NCBI GenBank assembly: GCA_045569115.1
Contig: JBJKZS010000036.1
Location: 1 to 32,427 of the forward strand
Direction: 5' to 3'
DNA from: S15-B10 sp045569115
GTDB lineage: Bacteria; Fidelibacterota; Marinisomatia; Marinisomatales; S15-B10
Length of the DNA: 32,427 nt
Positions 23,797 to 32,061 of the stretch are shown here, in pieces (the stretch's first letter is position 1; each line of letters begins with the position of its first letter). The notes under the pieces were generated by a model, which was not told the origin of the DNA, did no database searches, and saw only the letters and a program-made list of their open reading frames with translations. Made by a program: the position numbers and the translations under genes.

Positions 23797-25365
23797 ATGA
23801 AGATGCGGATAATCAGGTCTTTTATAGGACTTTTACTAATAACGAGCATTTCAGGACAGGAATCAACTTATCTGGCCCAAAAACTAATGCTTGAGAATAA
23901 TCTGCGAAGTCGAATAGAATCGGCTTTACAGAAAGTCATGGATGACCACAGGTATGTTCTTGACGTAACAGTAGATTTAAAGTTTACACCTACGGTTACT
24001 GAAGAGGTAACCTTTAGACCAGCAGGTTCAAACGATGCTAAATCAGCTGTGAGAACAGGTCGCGAAGAAGCGTCGAGATCAACTCCTTTGACTTCGGAAA
24101 CGCCAGAATCTCGATCACGGATGACGGGTATTCCTATTCCTGGCTTTGACTTCCAGAGTATGGAAGATGACGAACCAGTTGAAGCGGTTATTTCTGAAGA
24201 AATAGCTGAAGTTGAACTTTCGGTTCAAGGACCATCTGATGGCGCAGAAATTTTAAGTCAGTCTTACAAAGATACTAAAGCATCTGTACCAGTAGTTGAA
24301 CGCTTAGAGGTAAGCTGTATTCTTCCAGAGGGGTCAGCTCCTGAACTAATAGAAAATGTGCGACAGATTATAATGGTAGCTTCCCATTTTGATAGAGCTC
24401 GTGGCGATGTGCTTTCTGTTATGACAGCTTCGTTTCGCCAAAGAAAAGATGAGAGGACAGCTGAATCAATCATTCTTCGCTCTATTGCTGAAAAAATTGA
24501 TCAACTTGAAGAAAAACAAGCGGATGCTGAGGCTCAGGTTGCCGATGATTGGAGAATGGAGCTTGAAAGCTGGAAAGATGAAGAAGCTCGCCGTCGCGAA
24601 GAAGAAAGAGCTGTATGGAGAGCTGAAATTGATAGGCTTGAAAATGATCGTATCGCAAGAGAATTCGAAAATGAAAGACAACAATTATTAGAAAGAGATT
24701 CTCTTAGGATGAACCAATTAACCACAGAAATCTCTCAATTGAGAGATATTCTTGCTGGTCCCCAATTATCAGAAGAAGAACAGGTTGCTGCGGAAGTAGC
24801 GGTTGCTACTAAAGAAGATGAAAAAGCAGCCCTAGACTCTCTTATTGAACAAAAACTAGCAATGTTAGAACAAGCGCAGAAAGAGATGGAAGGAATGGGA
24901 GGAGGTATGAGTAACATGCCCATTTATCTTATGAGCGCAATATCACTGCTTGCTGTTCTAGCTCTTGCTGCAGTTATACTTTTTAATGGTCGTTCGAAAC
25001 AACCCAAATATGTTATGCCACCTCCATGGATGATGCAACCACCTCCTTCGAAAAAAAAAGTGAATGATAAAAATGGAAATGGAGACCACCGTGCAACAGC
25101 GCAAGCACCCCCTCCCCCACCATCTCCTGTCGCTCCAGCACCACCTTCTTTTCAAGAAGATCCAGGAGTTTTGCAATCTGAAATGACGCAAACAAAAGAA
25201 TCAGTGGTTTCAATGAGTGTTGGGGATCCTGATGTTGCAACTGCGGTGGTAAAGGATTGGTTAGAACAGGAAGCTCCTCCTGCCCCTGAACCCGAAGTTG
25301 TAGCGCCAGAGGCTCCGCCAGAGGCGGAAGACGATGGCGGAAAAAAGAAAAAGAAGAAGAAATAA
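23797..25365 (+). CDS. Reduced FliF-like membrane-ring protein with periplasmic coiled coil
   Basis: A 522-residue exported, single-span membrane protein. The signal peptide covers about 1-20 (TSISG|Q). Residues 31-213 resemble the ring-building motif 3/beta-collar part of FliF: RIESALQKVMDDHRYVLDVT with VDLKFTPTVTEE at the front, SYKDTKASVPVVERLEVSCI in the middle, and VASHFDRARGDVLSVMTASF at the end. A charged coiled coil follows (about 222-365), then one membrane helix (about 376-397), a proline-rich cytoplasmic stretch and ESVVSMSVGDPDVATAVVKD with WLEQE (468-491). The last matches the FliF C-terminal helix that binds FliG. The tail ends in poly-Lys. FliF's N-terminal membrane helix and first two ring domains are absent and the coiled coil is extra. 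FliG-like follows 3 bases later. Confidence 0.82.
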   Translation: MKMRIIRSFIGLLLITSISGQESTYLAQKLMLENNLRSRIESALQKVMDDHRYVLDVTVDLKFTPTVTEEVTFRPAGSNDAKSAVRTGREEASRSTPLTSETPESRSRMTGIPIPGFDFQSMEDDEPVEAVISEEIAEVELSVQGPSDGAEILSQSYKDTKASVPVVERLEVSCILPEGSAPELIENVRQIIMVASHFDRARGDVLSVMTASFRQRKDERTAESIILRSIAEKIDQLEEKQADAEAQVADDWRMELESWKDEEARRREEERAVWRAEIDRLENDRIAREFENERQQLLERDSLRMNQLTTEISQLRDILAGPQLSEEEQVAAEVAVATKEDEKAALDSLIEQKLAMLEQAQKEMEGMGGGMSNMPIYLMSAISLLAVLALAAVILFNGRSKQPKYVMPPPWMMQPPPSKKKVNDKNGNGDHRATAQAPPPPPSPVAPAPPSFQEDPGVLQSEMTQTKESVVSMSVGDPDVATAVVKDWLEQEAPPAPEPEVVAPEAPPEAEDDGGKKKKKKK

Positions 25366-25368
25366 GCC

Positions 25369-26301
25369 ATGATTACAGAATACTACCAACTAGCCGGCAT
25401 TGATAAAGTTGCCGTTGTATTTTCCATTATTGGCGAGAATGTCGCCGTGAAGCTTCTCAGGGGGCTATCCGAAACTGATGTCCAGAAAATTCGTGCGCGT
25501 TCTCGAGAGATGGAGCAAGTTTCTACAGCTCTAAAAAAACAGATTATGGATGAATTTTATCTATCTGTAATTTCACAAAAACTTAAATCTGAAAGTGAGC
25601 CGGAGTCCAAAAAACCCTTCGATTTTATAGAAGAATTAGCTGACGAACAGTTAATTGCATTATTGGAAGTTGAAGATCCTAGTATAATTGCTATTGCATT
25701 AGCTCAGGTTTCCGCGGAAAGACAGATGAAAGTATTAAGTCGACTAAACCCAGAAGTAAAAGGGAATGTTCTGATGAAGTTAGGTTCGTTGAACAATGTG
25801 CCTCTTGAAGGCATTGTTAATGTTGCCTCTCAACTACGGACTAAGTCTCTATATCTTCCAAAGGCTGTTGAATTTGCTCGAAGTGGTGGTAAAGACGTGG
25901 CAGATATCCTAGGTCAAATGACTCCTTTTGAAGAAGAGCAGTACTTAGACACTATTTCTCGAGAAGATCCTGAGCTAGCGGCTGAAATCAAAAAGTACCA
26001 TTTAACGTTTGATGATATTCTAGCATCTTTCCCAGAGAACCTATTAAGAGACCTGATGAACTCTGTAGAGTTGGATGCTATAGCGATGGCACTCAAGGGA
26101 AGAAGTCAAGACCAGGTTGATAAAATCTTAGAAAATCTTCCTCAGAAAAAACAGGCGATGTATGAACCTGTAGAAGGAGCCGTGGCAAAAAATGATGTAG
26201 ACAAGGCTCAGAAAAGTATTGTAGACGCCGCTCGCCAGATGGAGAAAGATGGGAGATTTAGCTTAGAAGAAGTGCTTGGTTCAGCCGAAATGGTTGCCTA
26301 A
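25369..26301 (+). CDS. fliG: FliG-like rotor (switch) protein
   Basis: A 310-residue cytoplasmic protein with all three FliG regions. FliG-N spans about 10-65 (GIDKVAVVFSIIGENVAVKL), which in flagella binds FliF. FliG-M spans about 85-158, with LEVEDPSIIAIALAQV in place of the EHPQ motif. FliG-C spans about 173-300 (LTFDDILASFPENLLRDLM, MALKGRSQDQVDKILENLP, DVDKAQKSIVDAARQMEKDG). By-eye alignment to E. coli FliG keeps K264 as Lys243 and replaces R281 by Lys260. The acidic pair D288/D289 is not kept in place, although Glu266 and Glu269 are near. Length is close to flagellar FliG (~330). It is the last gene of the operon and is followed by a terminator. Confidence 0.92.
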   Translation: MITEYYQLAGIDKVAVVFSIIGENVAVKLLRGLSETDVQKIRARSREMEQVSTALKKQIMDEFYLSVISQKLKSESEPESKKPFDFIEELADEQLIALLEVEDPSIIAIALAQVSAERQMKVLSRLNPEVKGNVLMKLGSLNNVPLEGIVNVASQLRTKSLYLPKAVEFARSGGKDVADILGQMTPFEEEQYLDTISREDPELAAEIKKYHLTFDDILASFPENLLRDLMNSVELDAIAMALKGRSQDQVDKILENLPQKKQAMYEPVEGAVAKNDVDKAQKSIVDAARQMEKDGRFSLEEVLGSAEMVA

Positions 26302-26325
26302 GTCTGGCGAATCTAATTATCTTTT

Positions 26326-26369
26326 AAAGCCTTCCCTTAACTTTAATATTGGGAAGGCTTTTCTTTTTT
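26326..26369 (+). terminator. Rho-independent terminator of the motor operon
   Basis: AAAGCCTTCCC at 26326-26336 pairs perfectly with GGGAAGGCTTT at 26351-26361 (11 bp) across a 14-base loop, and runs into a T-rich tract to 26369. It lies 25 bases after the FliG-like stop and closes the seven-gene unit. Confidence 0.92.
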
Positions 26370-26456
26370 ATGACAAGAATAGCAAACAATGAGTTTTTGT
26401 TTAAATAAAGCTTCCTCTTTATTAATCTTTTTGTTCGTTTGAGCTTATGGAAACTG

Positions 26457-26902
26457 ATGAAACAAGAGAAAAAAAATCATAGTATCAGAGAAATAGTTGA
26501 ACTGCTAGAAAACTTCATAAATGAGATCGAAAAAGTATTTATTGGAAAGCTTATGTATTCCTATTTAGCCCAATTTTTTTGGTTATAGGATTTAGATTTA
26601 TCAAGTTTAGATATAAAGAACAAAAAATACGGAGGCACTCCCCGTGGACATACCAATCAGAAAGGTTGAAAAAAATTCTCAAAAGAAAAGGCTTTTCAAG
26701 CTATCCAGGATCCACATTGCTTGGCTTATCCAGGCAGACTGATGAAAAATACTTTTCAGCAAAAGATGAGCTAAATCAATTAGTTGAAATTATTTACCAG
26801 GGTCGCTGGGATCCATCAGAAACTAATATTTCACAAGACATGTTAAAAAAGCTGATTAAAAAGATTAAAAGCGCCACATTTTTGGGACAAAGGCAATCCT
26901 GA
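26457..26902 (+). CDS. Small membrane protein with DUF4129-like C-terminus, frameshifted
   Basis: Two frames fit together. From the ATG at 26457 the frame reads MKQEKKNHSIREIVELLENF to YSYLAQFF and stops at 26586. From 26579 the next frame continues LVIGFRFIKFRYKEQKIRRH to 26902. They join at the T7 run 26574-26580 if one T is missing, giving ~149 residues: a short cytoplasmic or amphipathic start, one membrane helix (about 34-52) and a basic domain. The domain pattern RLKKILKRKGFSSYPGSTLL ... LVEIIYQGRW resembles the C-terminal DUF4129 region often found behind transglutaminase-like membrane proteins. It is either intact in reality or a remnant of a longer gene. It lies outside the motor operon, beyond its terminator. 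Confidence 0.5.
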
Positions 26903-26929
26903 ATATTATTTGTAAAACACAAATAATAT
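26903..26929. terminator. AT-rich hairpin between convergent genes
   Basis: ATATTATTTGT at 26903-26913 and ACAAATAATAT at 26919-26929 are perfect 11-base complements with a 5-base loop, directly between the DUF4129-like gene and the M28 peptidase gene that converge here. No strong T tract follows. A bidirectional terminator or mRNA 3'-end stabiliser is likely. Confidence 0.55.
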
Positions 26930-26949
26930 AGCTATCTATTGGCTAGAAA

Positions 26950-28578
26950 TTAATATTTTATTTGATCTGGAAGAGTTGGTAGTTCGCCAGCATTTTTTCT
27001 TGGCCTAGTATCATTATTTGCTACGCTCCATCCAGTAAGATAGACAAGTCGAGACACTTTTTCCAATTTTTGAAAGTCAATTTTTTCTATCGTATCTGTT
27101 GGTTTATGGTAATCATCATGGACGCCGGCAAAATAAAAAACAATTGGAATGCCAAATTGCGCAAAATTATAATGGTCACTTCTGTAATAAAATCTCTCAG
27201 GATCATCTTTTGAATTATAACGATAGTTTAAAAACATGTTGTCAATTTGATTGGCGGCATATTCGTTAATTTCATGCAGGTCTTGGCTAATCATATTCGA
27301 ACCAATGATGTATACACTATCGGAAGCATTTCTCCCAATCATGTCAATATTTAGATCAGCAACAGTATTGGAAAGTGGGACAAGTGGTCTTTTAACATAA
27401 TATTTTGAACCAAGCAAACCTCTTTCTTCTCCTGATACTGCAAGAAACAAAAACCCTCTTCTGGGCGTGTTATTATTTTTTGTAATAGCTTCTGCAATTT
27501 CCATAAGTGCTGATGTGCCCGAACCATTATCATCCGCACCGTAATAAATTTCCCCTTCTGCATTTTTTCCAACATGATCATAATGAGCTGAAATAACAAT
27601 TGTTTCGTGACCAATAAAAGGATCGTTACCGGGGAAATAACCGGCAACATTATTGGAGACGATTGATTCTTTTTTAAGATTAATATTGAGACGAATATAA
27701 CTGTTAGATATAGGCCTGCTATTGGATTTTCCTTCAAATTCCAGCTCAATCTGAAGGTCACGTAATGTTTTTCCAGTTTCTGATAGAATTTTATCAGCTG
27801 TTGTTTGAGAAATAGTAAGAACTGGTACATTAGGCTCAGAAGTTGGAAGAGACATGCTTTCGCGACGGAGCCACTTTTTCCAACGTTTTACCTTATCTGT
27901 GAAAAGTTCATCTGATTTAGGATTAGCAGCAATTAATATGGCCGATGCTCCATTTGTTTTAGCTTGGTTCAATTTTTGCCGGATATCAGCATAACGAGTA
28001 TCAAGTGAACCATTGAATCTATTCGGGTTATCGAGATCTGGTTCTCCATCAAGAATTAGAACAACACAATTTTCTACTGAAATACCGGAATAATCATTAT
28101 AATTATATTCCTTAGCTGCAATGCCGTAGCCAGCATAAACAATTGGTGCTTGAATTTCAATGTTGCCTGTAAGTCCTCTTGGGGACACAAAAAAATCTTC
28201 CTCGTATTGAAAGCTCTCTTTAACAGAGCTTGATCCATAATCTAACAGTAGAGCAAGCTCATTTTTATTTCCAATTTTTGTTTTCACTAGTTCATATCTC
28301 TGAAAAAAAGAATTATTGTTGACAAGGGGAGTTAGTCCCATACGACGAAATTGAGATGCTATATATTCTCCAGCAATAGCGAGCCCTGGCTCACCAGTAG
28401 CCCTTCCTTCTGTAATATCAGAAGCTAGAAACGAAAGATGTGCTTCAAGATCGTTTCTGGAAATCGTTTCCATTCCAGTCCGCGCTACTTCAAGATCAAA
28501 TGAAGGAGAAAAGTAAATGTCAGATTGCCCAAAAAGTGAAATTACAAAAACTGTGGTAATGGCAGGAACTCTTAACAT
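26950..28578 (-). CDS. M28 family zinc metallopeptidase with PA-like insert
   Basis: A 542-residue exported aminopeptidase. A signal peptide is likely at 1-18 (SLFGQ|SD). An N-terminal helical cap carries the common DLEAHLSFLASDITEGRATG motif. A protease-associated-type domain covers about 130-265 (IVYAGYGIAA, VVLILDGEPD). The M28 catalytic domain runs from about 305. Zinc ligands and catalytic residues are in family order: His332 and Asp334 (AHYDHVG), Asp349 (GADDNGSG), Glu384-Glu385 (VSGEERGLLGS), Asp412 (NIDMIGR) and His491 (DDYHKPTDT). It should release N-terminal amino acids from peptides in the periplasm or outside the cell. It lies 93 bases downstream of ppdK on the same strand. Confidence 0.93.
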   Translation of the reverse strand: MLRVPAITTVFVISLFGQSDIYFSPSFDLEVARTGMETISRNDLEAHLSFLASDITEGRATGEPGLAIAGEYIASQFRRMGLTPLVNNNSFFQRYELVKTKIGNKNELALLLDYGSSSVKESFQYEEDFFVSPRGLTGNIEIQAPIVYAGYGIAAKEYNYNDYSGISVENCVVLILDGEPDLDNPNRFNGSLDTRYADIRQKLNQAKTNGASAILIAANPKSDELFTDKVKRWKKWLRRESMSLPTSEPNVPVLTISQTTADKILSETGKTLRDLQIELEFEGKSNSRPISNSYIRLNINLKKESIVSNNVAGYFPGNDPFIGHETIVISAHYDHVGKNAEGEIYYGADDNGSGTSALMEIAEAITKNNNTPRRGFLFLAVSGEERGLLGSKYYVKRPLVPLSNTVADLNIDMIGRNASDSVYIIGSNMISQDLHEINEYAANQIDNMFLNYRYNSKDDPERFYYRSDHYNFAQFGIPIVFYFAGVHDDYHKPTDTIEKIDFQKLEKVSRLVYLTGWSVANNDTRPRKNAGELPTLPDQIKY

Positions 28579-28671
28579 GAAGCGAAGTTAAGCACCCTTT
28601 TTCAGACAAAAAAGATGGATTGGAAGAGACATTGCCTCTAGCCTTGAAGTTAGAAGGTTATTTTAAAAAAG

Positions 28672-31374
28672 TTAGCGGTTGTTGATAACAGCCTGCGCTG
28701 CAGCAAGTCGTGCAATAGGAACCCTGAAAGGGGAGCAACTAACATAGTCTAGCCCTGTCCTATGACAAAAATCTATTGAGGCTGGATCTCCACCGTGTTC
28801 TCCACATATTCCAATTTTCAAATCACTATTTTGGCTACGTCCCTTTTCTACACCCATTTCTACCAGTTGACCAACTCCAGACTGATCTAAAGATTGGAAT
28901 GGATCCTCAGGAAGAATCCCACCTTCAAGATAAGCCGGCAGAAAACCTCCGATATCATCCCGAGAAAAACCGAAAGTGGTTTGGGTTAGATCATTAGTAC
29001 CAAAGGAAAAGAACTCAGCTTTTGTAGCAATTTGATCTGCTGTAAGACAAGCTCTTGGGATTTCAATCATGGTCCCCACGAGGTAGGGGAAATCGATACC
29101 TGATTCATTTTTGACTTCTTTAGCTACGCGCCTCACAATTTCTTCTTGATGGTCATATTCTGTATATGTTCCAACTAGTGGAATCATTACCTCAGGCAAA
29201 ACCTTGACACCTTCTTCAGTTAGTTTTGCGGTAGCTTCGAAAATAGCACGCGCCTGCATTTCTGTGATTTCAGGATAAGCAACACCAAGTCGACAACCGC
29301 GATGTCCAAGCATAGGATTCAATTCATGTAGTGCTTCTATTCTAGAGCTTAGCTTATTAGTCTCCACACCCAATTCATCCGACAATTCTGATATTTGATC
29401 TTCAGTGAGTGTAACAAATTCATGAAGTGGTGGATCCAAAAGCCTGATAGTAACGGGACAATCTTGCATTGCCTTTAGAATATCATAGAAATCTTGACGT
29501 TGATAAGGAAGAAGCTTCATAACCGCTGTACGTCTTGCTTCTTCGTTATCAGCTATAATCATTTCACGGATAGCCAGTATTCTCTCTGGATCAAAAAACA
29601 TATGTTCAGTTCTACAGAGTCCAATCCCTTGAGCTCCAAAAGACCTTGCCTGAGCCGCATCTTCGGGTCTTTCAGCATTAGTTCGGATACCCAGAGTTCT
29701 AACCTCATCAGCAATTTCCATCAGATTTCGAAAAGCAGCGTTTTCGCCAGGATCAATTTGAGTCAATGACAGCTCACCAGCATAGACAACGCCTTTTGTG
29801 CCATTTAGTGTTACTACATCACCTTCAACAAGAGTTTGATCTCCAACAACCATTTTTTTGCTACGGCTATCAATATTTAATGTATTACACCCCACTACAC
29901 AGCACTTTCCCCAACCACGAGCTACAAGAGCAGCATGGCTTGTCATCCCACCTTTGGCAGTAAGAATAGCTTCAGCGGCGTGCATACCATGCACATCTTC
30001 TGGCGAGGTTTCATTTCGAACAAGTATTACCTGCTTTCCCTCTTTTGCCCATGCTTCAGCATCATCGGCTGTAAAAACGATTTGGCCTGAAGCTCCGCCT
30101 GGACCAGCGGGTAAACCTTCTGCAAGTTTTGTTGCTGTCACTTCAGCATCTGGGTCAACCATAGGATGTAAAAGCTCATCTAATTGAGAAGGTTTTACAC
30201 GCATTAGAGCTTCTTCTTGATCGATTAAACCTTCATGTAACATTTCGGTAGCCATTTTCACAGCAGCGACCCCGTTCCGTTTCCCAACTCTTGTCTGAAG
30301 CATCCAGAGGCGACCACTTTCAATGGTAAACTCGACATCTTGCATATCCCTATAATGTTTTTCTAAGTTGGATCGAATACCATCTAATTCGTTGTAAAGT
30401 ACAGGGCTCATTTCTTCAAGTGTTGGAAGATCTTTATTTTTTTCGGTGCGACCCGATTGATTAATTGGATTAGGGGTACGAATACCAGCTACTACATCTT
30501 CACCCTGTGCGTCGATGAGCCATTCGCCGAAAAAATGATTATCGCCAGTTGCTGGGTTTCTTGTAAAAGCAACACCTGTTGAACAATCCTCCCCCATGTT
30601 ACCGAAAACCATAGTTTGAACATTTACGGCGGTACCCCACTCTTCTGGGATATCTTCAATACGACGATATGCAATAGCACGCTTTCCATTCCAAGATTGA
30701 AAGACGGCACTAATGCCCCCCCACATCTGGGCATGAGGATCATCAGGAAATTCGCTTCCCAGCACATCTTTAATTGTGATTTTGAATTGTTCAGCTAGTT
30801 CACGCCAATCATCACCATCTAGCTCAGTATCAAGGCTAACTCCTTTAGCTTCTTTCCTTTCATCAATGAGGTCTTCAAAACGTTCGCGAATTCCTATACC
30901 ATCTTTAGGCTCAATGCCGGCTGCTTTTTCCATGACAACGTCGGCATACATCATAATTAAACGTCGATAGGCATCATACACAAATTTGGGATTGCCAGAC
31001 TTTTCTATTAGACCAGGAATAGTTTGTGAGGTTAAGCCAACATTCAATACAGTTTCCATCATCCCTGGCATAGAAATTCGTGCCCCGGATCGAACAGAGA
31101 AAAGAAGTGGATTAGAGTGGTCCCCAAATTTTCTTCCCATTACAGCTTCAGTTTGAACAATAGCATCATTGACCTGCTGCTCTAATTCAGCCGGATAATT
31201 TTGATTGTTCTTATAATATTCAGTACAGACCTCGGTAGTTAGGGTAAACCCGGGGGGAACTGGTATACCAAGATTAGTCATCTCCGCCAAGTTTGCTCCT
31301 TTACCACCGAGAAGGTTTTTCATCTCTGCGGTACCATCAGCTTTATTATCTCCGAAAAAATATACGTATTTCAA
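28672..31374 (-). CDS. ppdK: Pyruvate, phosphate dikinase
   Basis: I place the start at a TTG at 31374, giving 900 residues beginning (M)KYVYFFGDNKADGT, the usual family N-terminus. An AGAGGG ribosome binding site lies 8 bases upstream (31383-31388). The frame extends to another TTG at 31428, but that start has no ribosome binding site and adds 18 residues foreign to the family. Order of domains: ATP-grasp (LLGGKGANLAEM, SVRSGARISMPGMMETVLN), phosphohistidine domain (catalytic His480 in GGMTSHAALVARG) and PEP/pyruvate TIM barrel (GTMIEIPRA, SFGTNDLTQTT, acid-base Cys857 in GICGEHGGDP). It interconverts pyruvate and PEP. Together with malic enzyme it can feed gluconeogenesis from C4 acids. Confidence 0.96.
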   Translation of the reverse strand: MKYVYFFGDNKADGTAEMKNLLGGKGANLAEMTNLGIPVPPGFTLTTEVCTEYYKNNQNYPAELEQQVNDAIVQTEAVMGRKFGDHSNPLLFSVRSGARISMPGMMETVLNVGLTSQTIPGLIEKSGNPKFVYDAYRRLIMMYADVVMEKAAGIEPKDGIGIRERFEDLIDERKEAKGVSLDTELDGDDWRELAEQFKITIKDVLGSEFPDDPHAQMWGGISAVFQSWNGKRAIAYRRIEDIPEEWGTAVNVQTMVFGNMGEDCSTGVAFTRNPATGDNHFFGEWLIDAQGEDVVAGIRTPNPINQSGRTEKNKDLPTLEEMSPVLYNELDGIRSNLEKHYRDMQDVEFTIESGRLWMLQTRVGKRNGVAAVKMATEMLHEGLIDQEEALMRVKPSQLDELLHPMVDPDAEVTATKLAEGLPAGPGGASGQIVFTADDAEAWAKEGKQVILVRNETSPEDVHGMHAAEAILTAKGGMTSHAALVARGWGKCCVVGCNTLNIDSRSKKMVVGDQTLVEGDVVTLNGTKGVVYAGELSLTQIDPGENAAFRNLMEIADEVRTLGIRTNAERPEDAAQARSFGAQGIGLCRTEHMFFDPERILAIREMIIADNEEARRTAVMKLLPYQRQDFYDILKAMQDCPVTIRLLDPPLHEFVTLTEDQISELSDELGVETNKLSSRIEALHELNPMLGHRGCRLGVAYPEITEMQARAIFEATAKLTEEGVKVLPEVMIPLVGTYTEYDHQEEIVRRVAKEVKNESGIDFPYLVGTMIEIPRACLTADQIATKAEFFSFGTNDLTQTTFGFSRDDIGGFLPAYLEGGILPEDPFQSLDQSGVGQLVEMGVEKGRSQNSDLKIGICGEHGGDPASIDFCHRTGLDYVSCSPFRVPIARLAAAQAVINNR

Positions 31375-31435
31375 TTTCTTAACCCTCTGATTGAGGACAA
31401 ATTTATAGAGTTCTTTGGGCTCAATCAATGGCTAA

Positions 31436-31463
31436 TTAATATGATTGAATAATCAGTAGTCAA
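31436..31463 (-). promoter_or_regulatory. Putative ppdK promoter
   Basis: On the minus strand TTGACT (31463-31458) is followed after 16 bases by TATTAA (31441-31436). Transcription would start near 31429, leaving a ~55-base leader before the TTG at 31374. This would make the TTG at 31428 leaderless, another argument for the downstream start. Confidence 0.45.
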
Positions 31464-31512
31464 TATCATGACATTTATTAAATAAATTTTACAGTAATAT
31501 GAGAATATTTTA

Positions 31513-31995
31513 ATGGATACTTTTAGTCACGCATTCTGGGGTAGAGGACTATTTGGTTACCGGGGTCATCCTTGGTTGGCCTTGTTTTTTGGTGCAGCAC
31601 CGGACCTTTTTTCTTTTGGGCTATTTATGCTGGTTCAAATAATTACCTTACAATTTAGTTTGGAACCAGGGCCTCCATCATTAGGTAGTTTACCTTGGTG
31701 GGTTTTTGTTAATTACGATTTAACCCATAGTTTTATTAGCGCTTTTACAACCATTGGTATAGTAAGTATATATAGAAAGGATCTTGCTTTTGCCATGTTG
31801 GGATGGCCGTTTCATATTGTCCTTGATTTTCCTTTTCATACCCGAGAATTTTTTCCTACAAAAATATTTTGGCCATTCTCTGATTTTACTATTGACGGAA
31901 TAAGTTGGGCGGAACCGGAAGTATGGTTTCCCAATCTGGCAGGCTTGATAATTCTATACTTTTATCGTCGGGGAAAAAAACCAGGGAACACTTGA
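31513..31995 (+). CDS. Membrane protein, DUF457/YdjM-like
   Basis: A 160-residue protein with about four hydrophobic segments (roughly 22-45, 66-90, 98-112, 140-152). The N-terminus MDTFSHAFWGRGLFG, plus DLTHSFISAF and WPFHIVLDFPFH, give His and Asp residues at membrane edges. This resembles the YdjM/DUF457 inner-membrane proteins annotated as metal-dependent hydrolases (typical start MDxxTHxxxG). No enzyme activity has been settled for the family. It is divergent from ppdK. The closest family is a moderate-confidence call. Confidence 0.7.
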   Translation: MDTFSHAFWGRGLFGYRGHPWLALFFGAAPDLFSFGLFMLVQIITLQFSLEPGPPSLGSLPWWVFVNYDLTHSFISAFTTIGIVSIYRKDLAFAMLGWPFHIVLDFPFHTREFFPTKIFWPFSDFTIDGISWAEPEVWFPNLAGLIILYFYRRGKKPGNT

Positions 31996-32061
31996 AAAAA
32001 GAAGGCTATTTATTTTGAAGCTTGTAAATTGACGAAAATAGCTCTTGATAGATAAAAAATT

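Noticed and set aside
24449..24691. Overlapping open frames on both strands inside the FliF-like gene
   Set aside because: They arise from the repetitive Glu/Lys/Arg codons of the coiled coil and have no ribosome binding sites or plausible protein features.
18680..26301. Ordinary flagellar operon or type III secretion remnant
   Set aside because: No export, rod, hook or filament gene is here, the FliF-like protein lacks the domains that hold the export gate, and three unrelated envelope genes are part of the same unit.
32029..32056. TTGACG/GATAAA as promoter of the last gene
   Set aside because: The start of transcription would fall on the ATG itself, and both hexamers are imperfect.
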